DNA of 6,048 nucleotides from Paracoccaceae bacterium (GCA_024304875.1 JAMWZF010000192.1:1-6048); one strand, 5' to 3'. Counted from the stretch's first letter, positions 1 through 5,977 are shown. The notes: generated by a model from the sequence alone, not told the origin. Program-made: numbers and translations.

Positions 1-10
1 TCTTTTCGCC

Positions 11-57
11 ATAAATACCTCGGGGGGAGGCCGAAGGCCGGGGGGCAGCGCCCCCCC
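11..57 (-). terminator. Tandem GC-rich hairpins downstream of the permease gene, possible dispersed repeat unit
   Basis: Two inverted repeats sit directly after the permease stop codon. The stronger pairs GGGGGGC (40-46) with GCCCCCC (50-56) across a 3-nt loop. The second pairs GGCC (29-32) with GGCC (36-39) across GAA. Read on the minus strand they are followed by a C-run and then GAGGTATTTAT. There is no proper U-tract, so termination by the classical intrinsic mechanism is only likely, not certain. From memory, Rhodobacteraceae genomes carry many near-identical copies of such a G-run/C-run hairpin followed by GAGGTATTT at gene ends. That would make this a dispersed intergenic element as well as a terminator, but no second copy exists in this window to prove it. 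Confidence 0.6.
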
Positions 58-70
58 TTCCCACCGGGTT

Positions 71-1723
71 TCAGCGGTTCGCCCGGGCCAGCAGGATGAC
101 GGCGCAAAGGCCGACGAGGGTGATCGTCAGCGCAGCGGGCGCGGCTTCGGAGAGGTTCTCGAGGCTGGCCTTTTCGTGCACCCGGGTCGCCAGCGTGTTG
201 TAGTTGAAGGGCCGCAGCAGGAGCGTCGCCGGCAGTTCCTTGACGCAATCGACGAAGACCAGCAGGAGGGCCGAGCCCACCGTGGCCCGCACCAGCGGCA
301 GGTGCACCGCGCGCAGGGTCTGCCCCGGCGTGCGCCCCAGCGACCGGGCGGCCAGCGGAAGGGAGGGCGGCACCCGTCCCAGGCCTGCGTCCGCCGCGCC
401 CTGGGCGATGGCGAAGAAGCGCACGACGTAGGCCAGGACGATGGCGGTGGCGGACCCCGTCAGGATCAGCCCCGGGTCCCAGCCGGTCAGCGCCAGCACC
501 CCGTCCGCCACCCGGTTGTCCAGCGCCGCCAGCGGGATGAAGAGCCCCAGGCCCAGCACCGCCCCCGGCGCGGCGTAGCCGATCGCCGTCAGGGGCATCA
601 GCGCCTGGGCCGTCCGGCTGCCCGACAGGCGCACGCCAAAGACCATGAAGAGCCCGCCCGCGACCGTCAGCACCGAGGCCACGCCGCCCACCGCAACGGT
701 GTGCCAGAGCGCCCGGAGCAGCCCCGGCGCGGCCCATTCGGCGGCGTCCATCGCGTGGGAGAGCAGCACCGCGACCGGCAGGACGAAGCCGAGGAGGACG
801 GGAGCGAGGTTCAGCGCCGTCGCGCCCCAGCGCCAGCCGGGTGCCATGTCTTCCGCCACCACGGGGCGCATCTGCCGTGCGGTCGAGAAGAACCGGCTGC
901 GCCGCCGGCTCGCCTTCTCGAGGCTGACCAGCAGCACGATGACCAGCAGCGCGATGGAGGCCACCTGCGCGGCCCCGCCGACGTTGCCCGACTGCTCCCA
1001 GAGCGAGAAGATGCCGGTGGTCAGGGTCTGGACGGCGAAATAGTCGACGGTGCCGAAATCGTTCACCGTCTCCATCATCACCACCGCCACCCCGGCCGCG
1101 ACGGCGGGCCGGGCCAGCGGCAGGCCGACGCGCCAGAACCTCGCCCACGGGCCCGAGCCGAGGGCGCGGGCCACGTCGTAGCCGGCCGCGGACTGCTCGC
1201 GGAAGGCGGCGCGGGCGAGGAGGAACACGTAAGGGTAGAGCGCCGCCGAGAGCACGACCACGGCGGCCCCGCGCGACCGGATCTCGGGAAACCAGTAGTC
1301 CTGGGCGTTCTGCCACCCGAAGGCGCCGCGCAGGGCCGTCTGCACCGGCCCCGCGTATTCGAGGAAATCGACAAGCGCATAGGCCCCGACGTAGGCCGGT
1401 ACCGCCAGCGGCATCAGGTGCGCCCATTGCAGCCAGGACCGGCCCGGAAAACGGTACATGACGCAGAGCCAGGCCGCGCCGGTGCCCACCGCCGCCGTCA
1501 CGACCCCGACCGACACCATCAGGATTCCCGTGCTGGCCAGGTAGCGCGGCAGGACGGTGGACAGAAGGTGCCCCAGGATCGGCTCGGTCGGGGTCGCCGC
1601 CAGCCAGAAGACCGAGACCACGGGCAGCAGCACGAGCGCCGCGATCACGGCCGCCCCGAAGGACCAGCCTCCGGGCCAGGCCCAGCGCCGCCTGTGATAT
1701 TTCTGACCAGACAAGTCGGACAT
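71..1723 (-). CDS. Iron(III)-type ABC transporter permease (FbpB/SfuB-like, fused double permease)
   Basis: This is the inner-membrane channel subunit of a binding-protein-dependent importer, probably for ferric iron. The 550-aa product has two homologous permease halves, as in the FbpB/SfuB family. It has about twelve hydrophobic segments, for example residues 20-42, 65-90, 102-124, 153-172, 205-225, 253-268, 305-323, 342-364, 376-400, 420-440, 480-496 and 530-546. Each half carries an EAA-type loop that contacts the ATPase: about 176-207 (GYDVARALG...LPLARP) and 455-479 (AARSLG...LPLVR). The stretch METVNDFGTVDYFAVQ near 217-232 and KELPATLLLRPFNYNTLATR near 495-514 are typical of iron permeases. 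I chose ATG at 1723 because AGGTG lies 6 nt upstream; an in-frame GTG at 1732 overlaps that site. No binding protein or ATPase gene is adjacent. The substrate is inferred from family resemblance; thiamine or another substrate is possible. Confidence 0.9.
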   Translation of the reverse strand: MSDLSGQKYHRRRWAWPGGWSFGAAVIAALVLLPVVSVFWLAATPTEPILGHLLSTVLPRYLASTGILMVSVGVVTAAVGTGAAWLCVMYRFPGRSWLQWAHLMPLAVPAYVGAYALVDFLEYAGPVQTALRGAFGWQNAQDYWFPEIRSRGAAVVVLSAALYPYVFLLARAAFREQSAAGYDVARALGSGPWARFWRVGLPLARPAVAAGVAVVMMETVNDFGTVDYFAVQTLTTGIFSLWEQSGNVGGAAQVASIALLVIVLLVSLEKASRRRSRFFSTARQMRPVVAEDMAPGWRWGATALNLAPVLLGFVLPVAVLLSHAMDAAEWAAPGLLRALWHTVAVGGVASVLTVAGGLFMVFGVRLSGSRTAQALMPLTAIGYAAPGAVLGLGLFIPLAALDNRVADGVLALTGWDPGLILTGSATAIVLAYVVRFFAIAQGAADAGLGRVPPSLPLAARSLGRTPGQTLRAVHLPLVRATVGSALLLVFVDCVKELPATLLLRPFNYNTLATRVHEKASLENLSEAAPAALTITLVGLCAVILLARANR

Positions 1724-1748
1724 GGGCTGCACCTAAGGTGAAAGCCGT

Positions 1749-1777
1749 TTGCCTGTCCAGCCCATGCCCCCTAAGGT
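1749..1777 (+). promoter_or_regulatory. Probable sigma70 promoter for the sulfotransferase-like/methyltransferase pair
   Basis: TTGCCT (1749-1754) and TAAGGT (1772-1777) are spaced by exactly 17 bp and match the -35 and -10 consensus at 4/6 and 3/6 positions, including the key T, A and final T of the -10 box. Transcription would start near 1784, giving a leader of about 24 nt. The ribosome-binding site is weak: ACAGG ends 6 nt before the ATG at 1808. The call rests on pattern only. Confidence 0.45.
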
Positions 1778-1807
1778 CGCGCCGGGACAGGAAAGTACAG
1801 GCCAGTC

Positions 1808-2683
1808 ATGCAGATCGTCTTTCACATCGGCGCGAATGCGACGGATGGCGAGAGGCTGATCAAGTCGCTGCTGAAGAACGTCGACACCTTCGCCGACCAG
1901 GGCATCCGGGTGCCGGGGCCGGGGAAATACCGCAAGCTGATCCGCGAGACGATCATGGCGATGGGCGGCGAGCTGCCCGCGCCGGGCACGCGCGAGACGC
2001 TCCTGCGGTCCATCCTCGATGGCGGAGAGGCCGATCGGCTGGTGATGAGCCATTCGATCTTTCTTGCCGTGCCGAACCAGATCTTCGACGGCGGCGTCTT
2101 CTACGGCAATGCCGAGATGAAGGTCTCCTCCCTCGCCGCCCTGTTTCCCGAGGACCAGCTTGAATTCCATATCGGCCTGCGCAACCCCGCGACCTTCATT
2201 CCGGCCGTCTTCGAGCAGGCGGTGATCCCCGACATCGGCCGCTACCTGGCAGGCGTGGACCCCCTCGAGGTGCGCTGGTCCGAACTGCTGGTGCGGATCC
2301 GGTCCGCGGCGCCGCGCGCCCGTCTGACCGTCTGGTGCAACGAGGACACGCCGCTGATCTGGGCGCAGCTGATCCGCGAACTTTCGGGCGTCGATCCGCT
2401 GACCCGGATCACCGGGGGCTTCGACCTTCTGGCCGCGATCATGTCCGAGGACGGGATGCGCCGGTTCCTGGCCTATCTGAAGTCCCATCCCCCCCAGACC
2501 GAGAGCCAGAAGCGCCGGGTCATCGCCGCGTTCCTCGACAAGTACGCGCTGACCGAGGAGGTGGAGGAGGAGCTCGACCTCGAGGGCTGGACCCTGGACC
2601 TGGTGCAGGAGCTGACCCGCCGGTACGAGGCGGACGTCGGGCGCATCGCCTCCTTGCCCGGCGTGACATTCGTGGCGCCGTGA
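1808..2683 (+). CDS. Conserved hypothetical protein, divergent sulfotransferase-like fold
   Basis: The function of this 291-aa soluble protein is not known to me. The N-terminus MQIVFHIGANATDGERLIKS has the layout of the beta-strand, loop and helix that open bacterial sulfotransferase-like proteins, which usually read HIGxxKTGTTxxQ. Here the lysine and the TGTT residues that grip the 5'-phosphosulfate are replaced. A later segment, FHIGLRNPATFIPAVFEQ (residues 120-137), resembles the RxxxxFxxSxxxQ element that binds the 3'-phosphate, but the serine is missing. The C-terminal third (about 205-280) is helical and charged, with an acidic run EEVEEELDLE near 250-259. There is no signal peptide or membrane segment, and no Walker A motif. 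Its stop codon overlaps the start of the methyltransferase gene (TGATG), so the two are almost certainly co-transcribed and translationally coupled. Sulfotransferase activity is doubtful; a binding or different transferase role is possible. Confidence 0.8.
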   Translation: MQIVFHIGANATDGERLIKSLLKNVDTFADQGIRVPGPGKYRKLIRETIMAMGGELPAPGTRETLLRSILDGGEADRLVMSHSIFLAVPNQIFDGGVFYGNAEMKVSSLAALFPEDQLEFHIGLRNPATFIPAVFEQAVIPDIGRYLAGVDPLEVRWSELLVRIRSAAPRARLTVWCNEDTPLIWAQLIRELSGVDPLTRITGGFDLLAAIMSEDGMRRFLAYLKSHPPQTESQKRRVIAAFLDKYALTEEVEEELDLEGWTLDLVQELTRRYEADVGRIASLPGVTFVAP

Positions 2684-3876
2684 TGGCAGATCGGGTTCGC
2701 GCGCAGTACGAGGCCTTTCCCTATCCAGAACGCGACCCAGAGGACGAGCGCCGCCGCCTGGTGACAGGCAGCCCGTCGTTTCCCGAGGAAATCGATCATT
2801 TCGTCTATGCCGGCGCGCGGGACTGGGCGCGGCCCTTTCGCGCGCTGGTGGCCGGGGGCGGCACGGGGGACGGGCTGATCCAGCTGGCCCAGCGGCTGAC
2901 CGACGCGGGCGTGCCATACGAGATCACCTATCTCGATCTGTCCGCGGCGGCCCGGGCCGTGGCCGAGGCGCGGGCGCGGGTGCGGGGGCTGAAGGGCATC
3001 ACCTTTCGCACCGGCTCGCTCATGGAGGCGCCCGACCTCGGCCCGTTCGACTACATCGACTGCTGCGGGGTGCTGCATCACCTTCCCGACCCGGAGGCGG
3101 GCACCGCGGCGCTGGCGGCGGCGCTGGCCCCGGACGGGGGCCTCGGCTTCATGGTCTATGCGCCCTATGGCCGCTCCGGCGTCTACCCGTTGCAGGAGGC
3201 CTATGGCGCGCTCTTCGGCCACCTGCCGCCCGAGGAGAAGCTGGCGGCGGCGCGGGCGGTGCAGGCGCGGCTGCCGGCGGGCCATCCGTTCCGCGTCAAT
3301 GCCGCCCTTTCCGATCACCGGCAGAGCGACGCGGGCTTCTACGACCTGCTGCTGCATGCGCAGGACCGGGCCTACGCGGTGCCCCAGGTGCTGGAGCTTC
3401 TGTCCGGCGCCGGGCTGCGGCTGTCGGGGTTCTGCCAGCCGGTCCTTTACGACCTCGGCCGGTTCACCCCCCGGCCCGAGGGGATGGACGACGCGGCGGC
3501 CTGGGCCGTGGCCGAGAAGCTTGCCGGGACGATCAAGACCCACGTCGGCTATGCGCTGGCGTCCGAGGCTGCGGGCCAAGCCCGCTGGGACCGGGGCGAT
3601 CCGGTGCCGGTGCTGCGGGGCGACGCCGCCCGCGTCGCGGCGCAGGTGGCCGGGAGCGGGCGATTGCCGCTGCGGCTGGACGGCCTGAGCGCGGAGCTGC
3701 GCCTGCCGAAGGAGACCGCGCGCGTCTTCGCCGCGATCGACGGGCGGCGGAGCCTGTCGGAGGTGGGGCGGGCGGCGGGACTTGATCCGCTGGCGCTCCG
3801 GCGGCTCTGGCCCCGGATCGGCCCGCCCCTCACGGCCTGGGGTCTGTTGCACTATTCCAGCCTGCGGCGCAGGTAG
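2683..3876 (+). CDS. Class I SAM-dependent methyltransferase with C-terminal winged-helix-like tail
   Basis: This 397-aa cytoplasmic protein should transfer a methyl group from S-adenosylmethionine to an unknown acceptor. The N-terminus holds YEAFPYP (9-15), a motif I associate with TPR-type methyltransferases. Motif I is LVAGGGTGDG (55-64). The acidic residue ending strand 2, which contacts the ribose, is D85 in TYLDLS. Motif IV/post-IV is FDYIDCCGVLHHLPDP (122-137). Residues 150-260 complete the fold and a family-specific region (LLLHAQDRAYAVPQ, 222-235). The last 70 residues (about 328-391) are a separate small domain, with FAAIDGRRSLSEVGRAAG (349-366) resembling a PqqD-like or winged-helix unit. 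The ATG at 2683 shares its A with the preceding TGA, which indicates translational coupling. A longer in-frame reading upstream is only overlap with the previous gene. The acceptor could be a small molecule, lipid or protein; the sequence does not tell. Confidence 0.88.
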   Translation: MADRVRAQYEAFPYPERDPEDERRRLVTGSPSFPEEIDHFVYAGARDWARPFRALVAGGGTGDGLIQLAQRLTDAGVPYEITYLDLSAAARAVAEARARVRGLKGITFRTGSLMEAPDLGPFDYIDCCGVLHHLPDPEAGTAALAAALAPDGGLGFMVYAPYGRSGVYPLQEAYGALFGHLPPEEKLAAARAVQARLPAGHPFRVNAALSDHRQSDAGFYDLLLHAQDRAYAVPQVLELLSGAGLRLSGFCQPVLYDLGRFTPRPEGMDDAAAWAVAEKLAGTIKTHVGYALASEAAGQARWDRGDPVPVLRGDAARVAAQVAGSGRLPLRLDGLSAELRLPKETARVFAAIDGRRSLSEVGRAAGLDPLALRRLWPRIGPPLTAWGLLHYSSLRRR

Positions 3877-3952
3877 ATCGGTGCGCCGGCCCCCCGCTGC
3901 GTCCGACTGGGGCGACGCCGCGGCGCGGCCGGACACCTCGGCCTGAAGGTCA

Positions 3953-3988
3953 GCGGCGGCTTTCAGTTTTCGAACATCAAGCCGCCGC
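3953..3988. terminator. Strong hairpin between convergent methyltransferase and gapR-like genes
   Basis: GCGGCGGCTT (3953-3962) pairs perfectly with AAGCCGCCGC (3979-3988). Inside the loop a second short stem, GTT (3966-3968) with AAC (3973-3975), closes a TTCG tetraloop when read on the plus strand. The hairpin begins 5 bp past the gapR-like stop codon and lies about 76 bp past the methyltransferase stop, so it probably ends transcription from both sides. A run of uridines is missing on either strand apart from TTTT inside the loop, so efficiency cannot be judged. Confidence 0.6.
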
Positions 3989-3993
3989 AGAGG

Positions 3994-4266
3994 TCACATT
4001 CCGAGGGCGGATTTGTACATGTCCAGCACCGCCTCCTCTTCGGCGATGTCGTCGGGCTCGCGCTTGCGCAGGGCGATCACCTTGCGCATGACCTTTGTGT
4101 CGTAGCCGCGCCCCTTGGCCTCGGCCATGACTTCCTTTTGCTGATCCGCGATATCCTTCTTCTCGGCCTCGAGCCGTTCGTAGCGTTCGATGAACTGGCG
4201 CAGCTCGTCGGCGGTCACGCGGTAGGTGTCGGGGGCGGCGGCGTCGTCCTGTTCGGTCACGTCCAT
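3994..4266 (-). CDS. gapR: DUF2312 / GapR family nucleoid-associated DNA-binding protein
   Basis: GapR in Caulobacter is a small nucleoid protein that encircles overtwisted, AT-rich DNA ahead of polymerases and stimulates topoisomerases. This 90-aa product matches the family in length and sequence: an acidic, probably disordered N-terminus (1-14), then VTADELRQFIERYERLEAEKKDIADQ as a long coiled-coil helix that drives dimerisation, followed by VMAEAKGRGYDTKVMRKVIALRKR, the basic DNA-facing helices, and a short C-terminal helix ending KSALGM. I placed the start at ATG 4266, with AGGA 7 nt upstream; an open frame runs 30 codons further but has proline- and arginine-rich content unlike the family and would run through the promoter. 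The gene is divergent from a small membrane protein gene and ends before a strong hairpin. The family assignment is confident; function in this organism is inferred. Confidence 0.93.
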   Translation of the reverse strand: MDVTEQDDAAAPDTYRVTADELRQFIERYERLEAEKKDIADQQKEVMAEAKGRGYDTKVMRKVIALRKREPDDIAEEEAVLDMYKSALGM

Positions 4267-4303
4267 TGTCTCGTCCTGCTCGGCTGGGTGGGATCGGGGG
4301 CGA

Positions 4304-4332
4304 TGCATAATCGCCCGCCCCGGCGGCGGCAA
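4304..4332 (-). promoter_or_regulatory. Probable sigma70 promoter of the gapR-like gene
   Basis: On the minus strand TTGCCG (4332-4327) is followed after 17 bp by TATGCA (4309-4304). Transcription would begin near 4297, leaving a leader of about 30 nt that ends in the AGGA ribosome-binding site. The -10 box falls inside an inverted repeat, GGGCGAT (4298-4304) with ATCGCCC (4310-4316) around a 5-bp spacer, which could serve as an operator. Based on consensus matching only. Confidence 0.45.
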
Positions 4333-4334
4333 GG

Positions 4335-4363
4335 TTGTGCGGGCCGGCCGCAGCAATTAGGCA
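4335..4363 (+). promoter_or_regulatory. Possible weak promoter of the small membrane protein gene
   Basis: TTGTGC (4335-4340) is followed 17 bp later by TAGGCA (4358-4363). The -35 box is reasonable and the -10 box is poor. The position, about 30 bp before the start codon, fits. It would lie back to back with the gapR-like promoter without overlapping it. Confidence 0.25.
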
Positions 4364-4392
4364 GCGCGGCAGAGGCGACGCGGAGGGCGGGC

Positions 4393-4608
4393 ATGGATTG
4401 GCTGATCTGGATCGGGGCGGTGATGACCCTCATCGGCCTGTGCACCATCGTCTGGTCGGCGGTTCAGGTGGGCCGGGCCCGCAAGCAGGGCCTGACGGAC
4501 GAGGAGATGCGCGCCCGGGTCTCGGCGATGCTGCCGGTGAACATGGGCGGGCTGATGACCGCCGTCATGGGCCTGATGTGCGTGATCCTCGGAGTCTCGC
4601 TCGGCTGA
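4393..4608 (+). CDS. Small hypothetical membrane protein with two transmembrane helices
   Basis: I do not recognise a named family for this 71-aa protein. Residues 3-24 (starting WLIWIGAVMTLIGL) and about 47-69 (LPVNMGGLMTAVMGLMCVILG) are hydrophobic helices. They are joined by a basic and polar loop, GRARKQGLTDEEMRARVSA (27-45), whose charge puts it in the cytoplasm and both termini in the periplasm. The ATG at 4393 has a perfect GGAGG 6 nt upstream (4382-4386), the best ribosome-binding site in the window, so this short gene is very likely real. A longer in-frame reading from 4138 runs through gapR in another frame and is not credible. It is divergent from gapR and convergent with the hydratase-like gene, with 3 bp between stop codons. 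No catalytic residues are evident; role unknown. Confidence 0.8.
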   Translation: MDWLIWIGAVMTLIGLCTIVWSAVQVGRARKQGLTDEEMRARVSAMLPVNMGGLMTAVMGLMCVILGVSLG

Positions 4609-4611
4609 GGC

Positions 4612-5955
4612 TCAGGCCGCCCGGCGCACTCCTTCGAAGCCCGCGGAGGTCTTGATCGCCTCGATCAGCAGCTGGGGCGTCTCCCACAGGGGGCTTTCCG
4701 CCGCCCAGGTGTCGAGGTCGCGGCGCAGGGGCAGCAGGCCCATCAATTCGCAGGCCTTCATCGGACCGCCGCGCAGGCGGGGGAAGCCGGCGGCATGGAT
4801 CGCCAGGGCATCTATGTCCGCGGCGCGCAGGACGCGGCCCTGCGCCATCTGGCGCGCGCCTTCGACCATGAGCGCGGCGACGAAGCGGCGGGCGATGGCG
4901 GCGCCCTCGGGACCGGCGCCGCCCTCGCGCCCCTCGTAGGGAGTGCGCTGGAAGCCGTAGTCGATCAGGGCGCGGTCCATCAGCGGCGGCGCGATGCCGC
5001 GGCCGCGCAGGTGTTCGGCGACCGCGCCCATGACGTGGCGCAGGCGGCTGACGATGGCGGTGCCCGCAGGATCCGTCGCCTGCCACCTGCCGTCCCGGCG
5101 CGCCAGCAGACGCGCGTCGATCCGGCTTTCGGCGATGAAGGCGTGGCGGAGGGCGGCGCTCTGGTCGCTTGTCCGGCACCGCTCGGCGGCGTCGGCCTCG
5201 AAGGCGCAGCCGGCCTCGAAGGGCAGCAGCAGCGCCGCCTCGACGCAGTCCACGATCTCCCGCGGGGCCATGAGGCGGCTGCCCCGGAGGGCGGCCCGGC
5301 GATCCGCCACCAGCGCCATGTAGGCGGCCCCGTCCGACATCTCGCCCCGGCGGTCCGACACCGGGCGCGGCGTCTCGCCCCGGTCGGCCAGGGCCTTGGC
5401 ATAGGTCCAGGTGCCGGTGTGCAGGTGCCCCGCGACGATGCCGTCGAGCAGCCCCAGCGCCCGCGCCGCCGCCGCGCCGATGGTCCGTCCCGAGAGCATC
5501 AGGTCGATCGCGGCCTCGGCCCCGACGAGCCGCGGCAGGCGCTGGGTGGCGCCGCCGGAGGGGATCAGGCCGAGAGTGACCTCGGGCAGACCGATCCCGG
5601 CCTCGGCGGCCGCGAGGCGGATGTGACAGGCCAGGGCGAGATCCGCCCCCGCCCCCAGCGCCGCGCCGTGCAGGCCGGCGACGACCGGCAGGCGCGCGGT
5701 CTCGATCCGGCGGCAGACCTGGGCCAGGCTCGGCGCCTCCTCGGGCCGGCCCATGTCGCGGATGTCGGCGCCGCCCGAGAACAGCCCGCCCTCGGCGATC
5801 AGGATGGCAGCCCTGGCGTCGGGGTTCGTCTCGATCCGGCCAAAGACGTCCCAGAGCCCGGCGCGCACCTCGGCGGAGATGGCGTTGGCGGGCGGCGCAG
5901 CCAGCGTGACGATCGCCACGCCGTCGCGGATGCGGTACTTGACCGGTGGTGCCAT
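4612..5955 (-). CDS. Enoyl-CoA hydratase/isomerase family protein with FadB-type C-terminal domain but no NAD-binding domain
   Basis: This 447-aa protein resembles a shortened FadB/FadJ/MFE-1 beta-oxidation enzyme. Residues 1-190 are a crotonase domain: the oxyanion-hole segment LFSGGADI (58-65), GAALGAGADLALAC (97-110) and GLPEVTLGLIPSGGATQRLPRLVG (122-145). Of the two usual catalytic glutamates the second is present (E125), but the first is aspartate (D105), and the second oxyanion glycine is alanine (A102). Residues 196-280 match the linker, ending HAFIAESRI like the HxFFAER of full-length enzymes. The next part should be a Rossmann domain of about 180 residues with GxGxxG and the catalytic histidine; it is absent. 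Residues 300-335 and 352-440 match the 3-hydroxyacyl-CoA dehydrogenase C-terminal repeats, with GFPRLRGGPM at 390-399. Dehydrogenase activity is therefore not expected; hydratase or isomerase activity on an acyl-CoA is plausible. The start at 5955 has GAGG 6 nt upstream. Confidence 0.88.
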   Translation of the reverse strand: MAPPVKYRIRDGVAIVTLAAPPANAISAEVRAGLWDVFGRIETNPDARAAILIAEGGLFSGGADIRDMGRPEEAPSLAQVCRRIETARLPVVAGLHGAALGAGADLALACHIRLAAAEAGIGLPEVTLGLIPSGGATQRLPRLVGAEAAIDLMLSGRTIGAAAARALGLLDGIVAGHLHTGTWTYAKALADRGETPRPVSDRRGEMSDGAAYMALVADRRAALRGSRLMAPREIVDCVEAALLLPFEAGCAFEADAAERCRTSDQSAALRHAFIAESRIDARLLARRDGRWQATDPAGTAIVSRLRHVMGAVAEHLRGRGIAPPLMDRALIDYGFQRTPYEGREGGAGPEGAAIARRFVAALMVEGARQMAQGRVLRAADIDALAIHAAGFPRLRGGPMKACELMGLLPLRRDLDTWAAESPLWETPQLLIEAIKTSAGFEGVRRAA

Positions 5956-5977
5956 GCCTTGCCTCGCGCTGCGCGGT

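Noticed and set aside
1724..1732. GTG at 1732 as start of the permease
   Set aside because: It overlaps AGGTG, which is well placed as ribosome-binding site for the ATG at 1723, and it has no good site of its own.
176..1741. Plus-strand open frame of 521 codons over the permease
   Set aside because: Highly charged Arg/Gln/Gly/His-rich product with no motif; the minus strand encodes an obvious membrane permease.
1904..1930. GPGK in the 291-aa protein as a Walker A nucleotide-binding loop
   Set aside because: The spacing GxxxxGK[ST] is not met: the position of the first Gly is Arg and Lys is followed by Tyr.
1733..2917. Long minus-strand open frame opposite the sulfotransferase-like gene
   Set aside because: Composition typical of a shadow frame in GC-rich DNA, no domain, and it would overlap the divergent promoter region and two real genes.
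2473..3936. Long minus-strand open frame opposite the methyltransferase gene
   Set aside because: Rich in Arg, Gln, Pro and Gly with no family signature; the plus strand carries all methyltransferase motifs.
5058..5118. Frameshift or pseudogene as explanation for the missing dehydrogenase domain
   Set aside because: The reading frame is continuous across the junction, both flanking domains keep their signature residues in the same frame, and there is no leftover Rossmann sequence in other frames that I can see.
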